A stretch of 60,531 nt of DNA from a virus: IMG/VR virus record IMGVR_UViG_3300005294_000016, positions 1 through 60,531 of that record; one strand, 5' to 3'. Both the position numbers and the translations under genes were made by a program. Shown piece by piece: positions 21,085 to 28,372 of the stretch. Below the pieces are notes generated by a model. That model had not been told where the DNA came from. It ran no database searches and was given only the letters and a program-made list of their open reading frames with translations. How positions within the stretch are numbered: position 1 is the stretch's first letter; every line of letters starts with the position of its first letter.

Positions 21085-21826
21085 TGGTCTTCTCCTCCTT
21101 GACGAACTGCCACACGGCCTTGTTCTCGGGGAACCGGAGCTTCATGTCCTGGAAGGCGTTCGGGAACCTGACCTTCAAGTTCCCGGCGATCGTGTTCGCG
21201 ACATGCCGGATCTCGGCGTCGGCGTGGATCGACGACCGCTTGGTGATGAACTCCCGCCACGCCCGGAAGTTCCCGGTCACGAACAGCCGCGTCTCCGTCA
21301 TGCCGGGAAGCACCGAACGTGCCGCCTCCCGACATTCCTTCACCGTCAGGCCCTCGTCTTTCAGGAACTTCTCCAGCCGCCGGTACTCATCACGGGACTC
21401 ATCGAACCCCGCATCCCATGCGGGACCGATGTCACCCTCGACGTGCTGGGCGATCGTCGGATGCATCACGTAGTTCAGCTTCTCGACCGGCACGAACCGT
21501 TGCGACAGCTCCGAGTACGAGAAGTGCCGGTGCCGGATCATCTCGTGGCTGAAGTTGCGTGACACGCCCCGGATCCAGAACGTCGCCTGGGAATGCTCCA
21601 GGACCGAGAAGTGCTTGTGGTCCAGGATGTTGGCGATGTATCCGGCGTTCGTGGCCGTTGCCGGGTTCGGCTTGGACCACGACTCGTAGCAAGCCCTCCC
21701 AGCCGCCTCAATTAGGGCTTCGGCACCCGTGGCGTCCGTGGACCAGCCGGTGGCCTCCTCGATGACCCGTGGGTCGAACTCGGTCCAGGCCACCAGATCG
21801 ACCTTCATGGCGTATTCGACGATCAC
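21077..21826 (-). CDS. thyX: Flavin-dependent thymidylate synthase ThyX, 249 aa
   Basis: Contains the ThyX signature RHRHFSYSELSQRF (RHRxxSxxxxSxR form, about residues 100-113), HFSVLEHSQATFWIRGVSR before it, and ITKRSS...ADAEIRHVA near the C-terminus. Converts dUMP to dTMP with FAD and folate. Start GTG 21826 in a GTGA overlap; an upstream start is unlikely. Works with dCTP deaminase in thymidine supply. Confidence 0.96.
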   Translation of the reverse strand: MIVEYAMKVDLVAWTEFDPRVIEEATGWSTDATGAEALIEAAGRACYESWSKPNPATATNAGYIANILDHKHFSVLEHSQATFWIRGVSRNFSHEMIRHRHFSYSELSQRFVPVEKLNYVMHPTIAQHVEGDIGPAWDAGFDESRDEYRRLEKFLKDEGLTVKECREAARSVLPGMTETRLFVTGNFRAWREFITKRSSIHADAEIRHVANTIAGNLKVRFPNAFQDMKLRFPENKAVWQFVKEEKTNE

Positions 21827-22056
21827 TCGCACTCCTCGTTCAGTTCGAAACTGATCTTGCATGTGGCCGCAGGGAACTTCTTGTTGTACCGGTGGGCCAG
21901 GATCATCATGAAGTTCCTGGTCTGGGACTCGTTCAGGTATGCCGAAGGCCAGTCATCGTCGCCGCCCCAGGTGATATCGAAGGCCACCCCGTACACTTCC
22001 TCGAACACCCGGACCTTGACGCCGTCCGTCTCCGTATCTATCTCGTACGGTCCCAT
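21823..22056 (-). CDS. Small hypothetical protein, 77 aa
   Basis: ATG 22056 overlaps the upstream stop; acidic N-terminal half and helical end. Unrecognised. Coupled to thyX. Confidence 0.65.
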   Translation of the reverse strand: MGPYEIDTETDGVKVRVFEEVYGVAFDITWGGDDDWPSAYLNESQTRNFMMILAHRYNKKFPAATCKISFELNEECE

Positions 22057-22904
22057 CACTTCTCCAGGGGCTTCAGCAGGCCACGATTCTCTCGATGGCT
22101 GCGCATGTACCAGGCTTCCCCATGGCAGTCCAGGGGCATGTGCTTGAACACGTCGAAGTTGTCGATGATGAACCTCGACGACACGCCCTTCGTCAGGGAT
22201 GTGATCGTCTTCTTCAGGGCCAGGAAGTACGCCCTGGCCGGGGAGAACCGGTAGTCCGAAGGGATCATCCAGCGCTCCAGGGCCGTCGCGTAGATCTCCT
22301 CCCGGAACATTTTGATCTGGTCGGCCCAGGAGAGCGCCCAGACCTTCTTCATGTCCATGGCGACGTCCTGGCCGTCCTTCAGGACCTCCATCCACAGGGG
22401 TCGGTCGTAGTGGGCAACGGTGTCGTGGATGCTGTCGTGGTCGTAGATCCGGACCACGGCGTCGGTGAAGAATGCCCCCGACTCCTGGTTCAGGTTGACC
22501 TTCTTCTTCCCGTGCACATCGGACCAGATCGGGTACAGCAGCTCCCACATTTCGGGGATCAGCTTGGCGCCCCTGGACTTCAGCCACAGGACGTCCCACA
22601 TGTGCTTGTTCCAGGTGCCGTTGGGCAGTTCCCAGGAACTGTGGGAGACCTTCATGGTGTAAAGCTCGTCCGGGAACGCATAGGCCATGTTGCCCCGGTC
22701 CTGGTTGTAGAGGTTCGCCCACTCGGGGATGATCTTGTTGAGCCGGTCGTCCCAGAACACGTCGATCTTGCGGTCCGGGAACATGGCCTGAAGGTCATCC
22801 CGCGTGTCGGGAGACCAAAGGTCCAGGTCCTTGGACTCGCGCGGGAACTCCGAGAACCAGTTCCGGATCGCCGTCGATCCGATGATCAAGCCTCTCACTC
22901 GCAC
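22056..22904 (-). CDS. Nucleotidyltransferase-like protein, 282 aa
   Basis: Opens LIIGSTAIRNWFSEFPRESKD then LDLWS, the GS-x10-DLD pattern of the polymerase-beta nucleotidyltransferase fold. Similar predicted nucleotidyltransferases are common in actinophages. Lying directly beside the tRNA cluster, it could act on tRNA ends, but this is inference; a role in NMPylation or decay is equally open. Confidence 0.7.
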   Translation of the reverse strand: MRVRGLIIGSTAIRNWFSEFPRESKDLDLWSPDTRDDLQAMFPDRKIDVFWDDRLNKIIPEWANLYNQDRGNMAYAFPDELYTMKVSHSSWELPNGTWNKHMWDVLWLKSRGAKLIPEMWELLYPIWSDVHGKKKVNLNQESGAFFTDAVVRIYDHDSIHDTVAHYDRPLWMEVLKDGQDVAMDMKKVWALSWADQIKMFREEIYATALERWMIPSDYRFSPARAYFLALKKTITSLTKGVSSRFIIDNFDVFKHMPLDCHGEAWYMRSHRENRGLLKPLEK

Positions 22905-22923
22905 TCCTCTCTCCTTGAATGCG

Positions 22924-23010
22924 TGGACATGGCGGGGATCGAACCCGCGACCCCTCCTCCGGCCAGGGACCGGTCCACCGGGGAGTGCTCTACCGCTGAG
23001 CTACATGTCC
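22924..23010 (-). tRNA. tRNA-like gene with enlarged anticodon arm (identity unclear)
   Basis: Acceptor GGACATG/CATGTCC, D arm GCTC/GAGC and T arm GCGGG-TTCGATC-CCCGC are perfect. Between D and T arms lie 37 bases instead of about 22: stem CTCC/GGAG continues, after a bulged A, into CCGG/CCGG around a 15-base loop. No normal seven-base anticodon loop can be drawn, so the amino acid is not assigned. Confidence 0.6.
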
Positions 23011-23014
23011 AGCC

Positions 23015-23059
23015 CCCAGGGTTCGTTGACCAGCCGTCGCTGGCACATGGAACCCTGGG
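23015..23059. ncRNA. Two-tier hairpin between tRNAs
   Basis: 10-bp outer stem CCCAGGGTTC/GAACCCTGGG and 5-bp inner stem CCAGC/GCTGG. Lies in the spacer between the aberrant tRNA and tRNA-Glu. Could be a processing signal, a terminator-like structure or a decayed tRNA. Confidence 0.45.
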
Positions 23060-23115
23060 TCTCTCGGTGCTTAGCCCTCCGATGCCGTCGCATCTTTGAA
23101 CCGGCCGAGCCCGTC

Positions 23116-23184
23116 CTCCCAACGGGATTCGAACCCGTGCTACCCGATTGAAAGCCGGGCGTCCTGGACCACTAGACGATGGGA
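23116..23184 (-). tRNA. tRNA-Glu (TTC)
   Basis: Acceptor TCCCATC with GTTGGGA (one mismatch), anticodon arm with loop containing CTTTCAA, T arm ACGGG-TTCGAAT-CCCGT. Anticodon TTC. Confidence 0.9.
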
Positions 23185-23349
23185 AGTTGTGGTGGCCTTC
23201 GACCCACACGGGCCACCAGCGTGTGTCGTCCCCGGATGTTCACGTCATCCGGTGGGGTCTTGCGGTGTTGCCGGGCACAGGAACCGCCAGTCCTGCTGGA
23301 CCGTCGCGGCGACAGCAACCGCGACGTGCCCTGTAAAGCTTGTGTTTCG
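23185..23349. other. Spacer between tRNA-Glu and tRNA-Gly
   Basis: 165 bp without a gene. Contains two hairpins: GGTGGCC/GGCCACC with a 13-base loop (about 23190-23217) and CCGGATG/CATCCGG with a 7-base loop (about 23234-23254). No complete tRNA is recognised. Confidence 0.4.
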
Positions 23350-23424
23350 AGGGGTCGAAGAGACTCGAACTCTCATTCCCGTATTGGCAGTACGGGCGCA
23401 CTATTCCATTTGTGCTACCACCCC
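23350..23424 (-). tRNA. tRNA-Gly (GCC)
   Basis: Acceptor GGGGT.../...ACCCC, anticodon arm CCCGTA-CTGCCAA-TACGGG with T33 and anticodon GCC, T arm GAGAG-TTCGAGT-CTCTT. One acceptor mismatch. Confidence 0.85.
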
Positions 23425-23427
23425 AGT

Positions 23428-23544
23428 GAAGGCGAGTCTTCCAGAGGGATAGGTTTCTGGGTTCTGGCAGACTGGAACTCCCACTTTCCCCACCTTTTAA
23501 GCGCGCGCTCCCTGATCTGGTCACCCAGGTACTTACTCGCCTTC
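23428..23544 (-). ncRNA. Structured RNA, possibly degenerate tRNA
   Basis: Outer 10-bp stem GAAGGCGAGT/ACTCGCCTTC encloses a nested stem CTGGGT/ACCCAG and a T-arm-like element GGGAG-TTCCAGT-CTGCC. A CTTAAAA loop could be an anticodon loop (TAA) but its stem does not pair. I cannot assign a standard tRNA. Confidence 0.35.
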
Positions 23545-23545
23545 G

Positions 23546-23617
23546 CGGTCACACCAGGAGTTGAACCTGGGCGCACCGGGTTTCAACCGGTAGCTCTACC
23601 CTCTGAGCTATGTGACC
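23546..23617 (-). tRNA. tRNA-Phe (GAA)
   Basis: Perfect acceptor GGTCACA/TGTGACC, D arm GCTC/GAGC, anticodon arm ACCGG-TTGAAAC-CCGGT, T arm CCAGG-TTCAACT-CCTGG. Anticodon GAA. Confidence 0.95.
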
Positions 23618-23671
23618 TGGTGCCAGCGGGAGGTTCGGCGCTTGATAGGCCCCGCCTTTTCCGTTGGCAGT

Positions 23672-23770
23672 GAACGTCAGGGCGCACTTACCGCCTGTGC
23701 TACATGGACCCCGTGACCCGGAGGTCGCGGTTCCCATGCCGGGAGTTGAACCCGGTCCTCCCTGACGTTC
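23672..23770 (-). tRNA. Apparent circularly permuted tRNA gene (3' half before 5' half)
   Basis: Reading leftward, first comes a 3' half (23770-23732): CAGGG, variable AGGA, T arm CCGGG-TTCAACT-CCCGG, acceptor CATGGGA. After 22 bases comes a 5' half (23709-23672): acceptor GTCCATG, TA, D arm GCAC-AGGCGGTAA-GTGC, G, CCCTG. Anticodon stems match (CCCTG/CAGGG) and the pairing extends to 11 bp (CCCTGACGTTC/GAACGTCAGGG); acceptors match at five pairs plus a wobble, with one mismatch. No complementary half exists in normal order. U33 and a clear anticodon are not visible, so decay is possible. Confidence 0.55.
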
Positions 23771-23771
23771 G

Positions 23772-23837
23772 CGTGGCCCCCTGGAGTCGAACCAGAGATC
23801 TCGGTTTCACCCGTGTGTTGCCGTTACACCAGACCAC
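23772..23837 (-). tRNA. Truncated Gln-like tRNA, anticodon region shortened
   Basis: Acceptor GTGGTCT with GGGGCCAC, D arm GTGT-AACGGCA-ACAC and T arm TCTGG-TTCGACT-CCAGG look like phage tRNA-Gln. Only 18 bases lie between D and T arms, too few for an anticodon arm plus variable loop; a small GGGTGAAACC hairpin remains. Probably a pseudogene or a tRNA-like RNA. Confidence 0.5.
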
Positions 23838-23860
23838 TAGCACCGGTAGCGATCCGATGC

Positions 23861-23890
23861 CCAGAACCTCAGGCGCCCCCTCGGTTCTGG
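23861..23890 (-). other. Leader hairpin at the start of the tRNA transcript
   Basis: 8-bp stem CCAGAACC/GGTTCTGG immediately downstream (leftward) of the promoter at 23895-23925. Could protect or help process the pre-tRNA transcript. Confidence 0.5.
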
Positions 23891-23894
23891 AGAT

Positions 23895-23925
23895 ACCTTA
23901 ACACACTTCGACATCCTCCAGTCAA
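23895..23925 (-). promoter_or_regulatory. Promoter of the tRNA/thyX operon (N19 family)
   Basis: Leftward TTGACT, 19 bases, TAAGGT(AT). Spacer contains GGATGTC and GTGTGT, also present in the promoters at 54209-54239 and 58097-58127. Confidence 0.75.
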
Positions 23926-23969
23926 GGAGACTCCGGGTAGCCTCCGTCACAGTCGACTATGCTGACCAT

Positions 23970-25406
23970 ATGGGTATGAGCTTCGCACAGCAGATGGCAG
24001 CCATGGAGCCTGAAGAAGTCCAGGCCGTCATGGACCTCGCCACCGACGAACAGCTCCTGGAAATGGCCAGGGGCGAATGGTGGTACGTGGCCCGTCCCGA
24101 ACAGATCGCACCCCCCGGAGACTGGCAGCTCTGGCTCCTGCTGGCAGGCCGGGGCTTCGGAAAGTCCCGGTGCGTCTACGAATGGCTCATCGAACGCATC
24201 CTCGCCAACCCCCTGGATGTGGCGGGGATCCCGACTGAACATCTCGTGGTCGCCCCGAGCATCGCCGACTGTATCGGCATCTCGATCGAGGGGCCTTCGG
24301 GTCTGCTGAACATCTTGCGCCGCAAGGGCATCGAGTTCCACTACATCAAGAGCCCGAGGCCGCTGATCCTTGTCGGGCCTGCGGACGGCCCCAGACCCAA
24401 GATCCACTTCGTCGGCGCGGACAAGGGGGACGTGGGTCGCGGATCCAACCTGGCCACGATCGTCATGGACGAGTTGGTCAAGTTCCCCGACCCCGACAGC
24501 CTCTGGCGTCAGGGTCTCCTGCCCGCCCTGCGTGCCGCGCTACCCAACGACCACCCGCGTGCCGCATGTGCCACCACCCCGAAGCCCCTGAAGATCCTCA
24601 AAGACTGGGTGAAGGAAGCCGACGACCCCGAAGCTGAAGGGATCACCGTCGTCACCCGTGGCGCCACCTACGACAATGCGGCCAACCTGGACCAGCTGAC
24701 TCTGCGGCGACTCAAGAAACAGTACGAAGGCACCACAGTCGGACGTCAGGAACTTGAAGGCGCCCTCCTCGACGACATGGACGGCCCGCTGTTCTCGTAC
24801 TCGTGGATCGACGCCAAGCGCATCGGATCCGACGTCATCCCGGTCCTGGAACACATTGCGGTCGGCGTGGACCCGTGTCTCACGGGTGAGGAGGACTCCG
24901 ACCTCATGGGTGTCGTGGTCGTGGGTCGGGACGCCAACGAGCACATGTACGTCCTGGCCGACGAGTCCGTGCCGCTTACCTCGGGTGAGGCAGCTCGGCA
25001 TGCCTGGATGGTTTTCAACCGCTGGGACGCCGATACCCTGGTCATCGAAAACAACCTGGCCAAGGCGTGGCTGCGTAAGGTCATGGTCGACACGTATGAC
25101 GAAATGAAGAAGGAGGGGATCTTCCCCGAGTTCTCGAAGGCCAGGCTCAAGGAAGAACACGCCCAGCAGGGCAAGAAGACTCGTGCCGAACCAGTGGCCC
25201 TACGTTACGAGCAGGGGCGCGTTCACCATGTCGGGGTTTTCGAGAAATTGGAGTCGGAGATGGTCTCCTGGGATCCGATCTCGTCAAAGGTCTCCCCGGA
25301 CCGGATGGACGCCCTCGTGTGGGCCTGTTCCCACCTGATGTCCGGGGAGAAGCACAAGGTTCGGATCTTCAACCCTCTGAACCGGAAGATCGCCGGGCTT
25401 GGGTGA
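23970..25406 (+). CDS. terL: Terminase large subunit, 478 aa
   Basis: Walker A LLLAGRGFGKSR (residues about 51-62), Walker B TIVMDE (about 164-169), and a C-terminal RNase H-type nuclease with VGVDPCLTGEEDSDLMG, VIENN and SPDRMDALVWA. Packages DNA into the prohead. ATG 23970 lies six bases after TATGCT without a ribosome site, so probably leaderless. No small terminase recognised next to it. Confidence 0.95.
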   Translation: MGMSFAQQMAAMEPEEVQAVMDLATDEQLLEMARGEWWYVARPEQIAPPGDWQLWLLLAGRGFGKSRCVYEWLIERILANPLDVAGIPTEHLVVAPSIADCIGISIEGPSGLLNILRRKGIEFHYIKSPRPLILVGPADGPRPKIHFVGADKGDVGRGSNLATIVMDELVKFPDPDSLWRQGLLPALRAALPNDHPRAACATTPKPLKILKDWVKEADDPEAEGITVVTRGATYDNAANLDQLTLRRLKKQYEGTTVGRQELEGALLDDMDGPLFSYSWIDAKRIGSDVIPVLEHIAVGVDPCLTGEEDSDLMGVVVVGRDANEHMYVLADESVPLTSGEAARHAWMVFNRWDADTLVIENNLAKAWLRKVMVDTYDEMKKEGIFPEFSKARLKEEHAQQGKKTRAEPVALRYEQGRVHHVGVFEKLESEMVSWDPISSKVSPDRMDALVWACSHLMSGEKHKVRIFNPLNRKIAGLG

Positions 25407-25464
25407 GGCCGGATGGTAGCACGGTCCGTGGTGGTTCAGGAACACATGCCGTACCATCACAGAC

Positions 25465-25776
25465 ATGATCTACCTCATCGCTTATGTCATCCTGGTCGCT
25501 GGAATCGCCAGCACCACCAGGCTCGTCCGCGATGACCTGATCCTCGCCCAATGGCGGCTCAACTTGCTTGAGAAGCACGGACCCCTCTGGTTCTGGAACC
25601 GAGTCCTCGAATGTTCCCGCTGCACATCGGTGTGGACAGCCATTCCGTGGACTGTGGCCGCAACCGGATACGCCTGGGCGTTCGGGACCACCTGGTGGCA
25701 GCTTCTCGCAGCCCCGCTGGTCTGGTGGGCTGCCGCATACCACGCATACCTGCTGATCCTCAAGGGGGAGAACTGA
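25465..25776 (+). CDS. DUF1360-like membrane protein, 103 aa
   Basis: Hydrophobic N-terminal helix, CSRCTSVWTAI motif (residues 50-60) and a second long hydrophobic part. CxxCxSVW resembles DUF1360 phage membrane proteins. ATG 25465 is seven bases after TACCAT, a possible leaderless start. Function unknown. Confidence 0.6.
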   Translation: MIYLIAYVILVAGIASTTRLVRDDLILAQWRLNLLEKHGPLWFWNRVLECSRCTSVWTAIPWTVAATGYAWAFGTTWWQLLAAPLVWWAAAYHAYLLILKGEN

Positions 25777-27623
25777 TGGCCCTCGGGCGTCGCAAGGAAC
25801 TCGTCATCCCCCCACCGTCCCCGGACGCCCCGAAGTCGATCATCGCCTCGGCGGCACGGATCGACGTGGCCCTCGCGCGTTGGCCCATGTACCGGTTCAC
25901 CGACGAAGCCTGGCAGCGCGAAGCCTGGCAGTTCTACCAGTCCAACGGTGAACTGTCCTACACCGCCTCCTACATCGGGGCGGCCCTGAGCCTTGTGCGC
26001 TTCTACATGCGCCACGTCGATGACTACGGGGTTCCGCAGGGCGAAGTCGACGACGATCCGGCAGTCGCGGCCATCGCATCGACGATGCTCGGAGGCCCCG
26101 CCAAGCGCGGCAACGTCCTGTGCTCGTACGGCATCGGCATGACCGTCGCTGGGGACACGTACCTGATCGGCCGTGCCGCACGCCCGGGATACGGGGACCA
26201 GTGGACCATCGTGGCCTGCCAGTATGTCCGCATGTACGGGGGTGCTGTGCAGGTCGACTTCGGCCGGGGTCAGTGGGAGACCCTGGATCCGAACCGGGAC
26301 ATCATCATCCGGATCTGGAAGCAGTCCGCCGAGCGTCCGCTGCTCGCCGATGCTCCGACCCGTTCGCTGCTGCTGTCGTTCAGCCAGTTGCAGAAGCTGC
26401 GCATGTTCATGAACAGTGAACTGAACAGCCGTATCGCCAACGGTGTCCTGTACTTCCTGCCGCAGGAGTTGGCGTTCCCCGGTGATGCCGACAACAACAT
26501 CCCGCCCGGTGCGCCTGGTGTCGCCCAGATGATCTACGAGGCGATGGCGTCCAACATCGAAGGCCACGGCACTGCCGCAGCCATCGGCCCGGTCCTCGCC
26601 GAAGCTCCGATCGACATCATCGAACGGATGATGAAGGATCCGATCCGTTTCGACGTCCCGCTGTCCGACCACGCCATGGACTACCGCAAGGAACTGATCC
26701 AAGACGTCGCACGGGGCATGAACGTGCCCTCCGATGTCGTGGAAGGCATGCGCAACGCCAACCACTGGCAGTCCTGGTGGGCCACCGAAGAGTTCACAAC
26801 CAAAACGGTGGCCCCGCTGTGCGGGCTGTTCTGCGACGCCATGAACGAAGGCTACATCTACGGGGCGTTGAAGAAACTCGGCAAGGATCCGAGCAAGTAC
26901 ACGCTCTGGTATGACCTGGCCCCGCTGCACAACAGTGCCGACAAGTTCACCGACACCCTGAACCTGTTCCGCGAAGGAGCCGTATCGCTGGAAACCCTGC
27001 TGAAGTCCGCGAACTACACCCTTGCGAACGCGCCTGACGAGAAGGAGTTCGTGGTCCGGCAGCTCTGGGAAGTCGTGAAGCGTGACCCGACCCAGTTGCA
27101 GTCCGAAGGTCTGCGCAAGTTCATCGGCGCCGACATCCCCGACTACGCCCCTTCGCTGGAAACACAGCTTCCGCCACCCCCGCCGACCCCGGACCGGGTG
27201 CCACAGGACCGCCAGGTCGGCACGAAGCCGACCCAGGACACGGGCGGTCAGTTGGTCGATGACCTTCAGGCTGCCCTGGTCCACACTTCACCGGTAGTTC
27301 CTGTGGCCCATGCGGTGGTTCTGGGTGCCCTGGCTGTCGCGGGTCGGAAGTTGCGGACGACGCAGAACGAGTTCCGGACCTTGTTCCGGGATGTGGATCC
27401 GACACTCCTGCACACCAAGATCAAGGTGGGGGGTCCGGACAAGGCAGAAGACCTGCTGTCTGCGGCGTTCGTCACCGCCAGTGCCTCACTGGAACCTTTG
27501 AACGTGGACGTCCCCACCGTCACCGGTCATCTGAGGCAGTACACGAAGGGCCTGCTCGTCAACGGCATCCCCCACAATGCCGAACTTCTGCGCGCCTACC
27601 TGACCTCAGCGGGTGTCCGATGA
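25776..27623 (+). CDS. Portal protein, 615 aa
   Basis: Position between TerL and MuF, and size fit a siphovirus portal. Features: SYTASYIGAALSLVRFY near residue 60, GDTYLIGRA, DPNRDIIIRIWKQ and a long helical C-terminal stem region. Forms the dodecameric DNA channel. Overlaps the upstream stop by one base and MuF by ATGA. Confidence 0.9.
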   Translation: MALGRRKELVIPPPSPDAPKSIIASAARIDVALARWPMYRFTDEAWQREAWQFYQSNGELSYTASYIGAALSLVRFYMRHVDDYGVPQGEVDDDPAVAAIASTMLGGPAKRGNVLCSYGIGMTVAGDTYLIGRAARPGYGDQWTIVACQYVRMYGGAVQVDFGRGQWETLDPNRDIIIRIWKQSAERPLLADAPTRSLLLSFSQLQKLRMFMNSELNSRIANGVLYFLPQELAFPGDADNNIPPGAPGVAQMIYEAMASNIEGHGTAAAIGPVLAEAPIDIIERMMKDPIRFDVPLSDHAMDYRKELIQDVARGMNVPSDVVEGMRNANHWQSWWATEEFTTKTVAPLCGLFCDAMNEGYIYGALKKLGKDPSKYTLWYDLAPLHNSADKFTDTLNLFREGAVSLETLLKSANYTLANAPDEKEFVVRQLWEVVKRDPTQLQSEGLRKFIGADIPDYAPSLETQLPPPPPTPDRVPQDRQVGTKPTQDTGGQLVDDLQAALVHTSPVVPVAHAVVLGALAVAGRKLRTTQNEFRTLFRDVDPTLLHTKIKVGGPDKAEDLLSAAFVTASASLEPLNVDVPTVTGHLRQYTKGLLVNGIPHNAELLRAYLTSAGVR

Positions 27624-28372
27624 CCCAACCGCAGACGGTGGAACCGCCACCTCCCGAGGAGGTCCAGGGCGCCGAGAATGAGTTCACGGCACTGGTCCTG
27701 GCCGCACTCACGGTGTGGCTGGCCCTGGTGTTCCCGGCCGTCATGGCTTCGGTTGTTCCGAACCCTGCCGCGATCTGGCAGTTCCAGCCCGTCTGGGTCC
27801 GTGAAGTCGACAAGCTGATGCCGTACCTGGAACGTCTGGCACGGCGCGGATGGCAGCAGACGATGCGGCAGTTCGGGATGGATTTGCCGTTCCAGGCTGA
27901 TCCGCTGCTGCTGGACCAGTTGGCCAGGACCCGGAATCTGCTGGTCCGGATCCCGGACGAAACCTACCAGCAGTTGATCAAGTCGCTGGCTACGGGTGTG
28001 GATGCGGGGCAATCCCGTGCCCAGCTTGAGCAGCGGATCCGCAACATCCTCACCATCACCGGCTCCGAGAACTGGCCCGCGAGAGCCGCGACCATCGGGC
28101 GGACCGAAGTCAACAGGTTCTTCAACGCCGGAGCACTCGCGGCAGCCCAGCGGGTACAGGCCGACACGGGACGTCGGATCGTCAAGCGGTGGCGGGACGA
28201 GAACGACAACCGGGTCCGTCCGGCACATGCCCGGGTGGACGGGAAGTTCCGGCCGCTGGGGGAGCCGTTCGAGGTCGGCGGTTCGTTGCTTCAGTATCCG
28301 GGGGATCCGAGTGGACTTCCATCGACGGTTATAAATTGCCGTTGTGATCTTGTATTCAAGGAGGCGTCATGA
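27620..28372 (+). CDS. MuF/SPP1 gp7-like minor capsid protein, 250 aa
   Basis: C-terminal MuF signature: RTEVNRFFNAGALAA, then RVRPAHARVDG, GGSLLQYPGDP and NCRCDL. The N-terminal part is Pro-rich then hydrophobic (residues 25-48), possibly for ejection. Ordinary length for a single-domain MuF, no toxin fusion. Confidence 0.92.
   Translation: MTQPQTVEPPPPEEVQGAENEFTALVLAALTVWLALVFPAVMASVVPNPAAIWQFQPVWVREVDKLMPYLERLARRGWQQTMRQFGMDLPFQADPLLLDQLARTRNLLVRIPDETYQQLIKSLATGVDAGQSRAQLEQRIRNILTITGSENWPARAATIGRTEVNRFFNAGALAAAQRVQADTGRRIVKRWRDENDNRVRPAHARVDGKFRPLGEPFEVGGSLLQYPGDPSGLPSTVINCRCDLVFKEAS

Noticed and set aside
23185-23349. Further tRNA in the Glu-Gly spacer (7-base-loop hairpin with CAC on the plus strand)
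   Set aside because: No D arm, T arm or acceptor pairs can be drawn around it in either orientation.
22918-23905. Several 60-160-codon open frames across the tRNA cluster
   Set aside because: They run through tRNA genes and hairpins, lack ribosome sites and show no domains.
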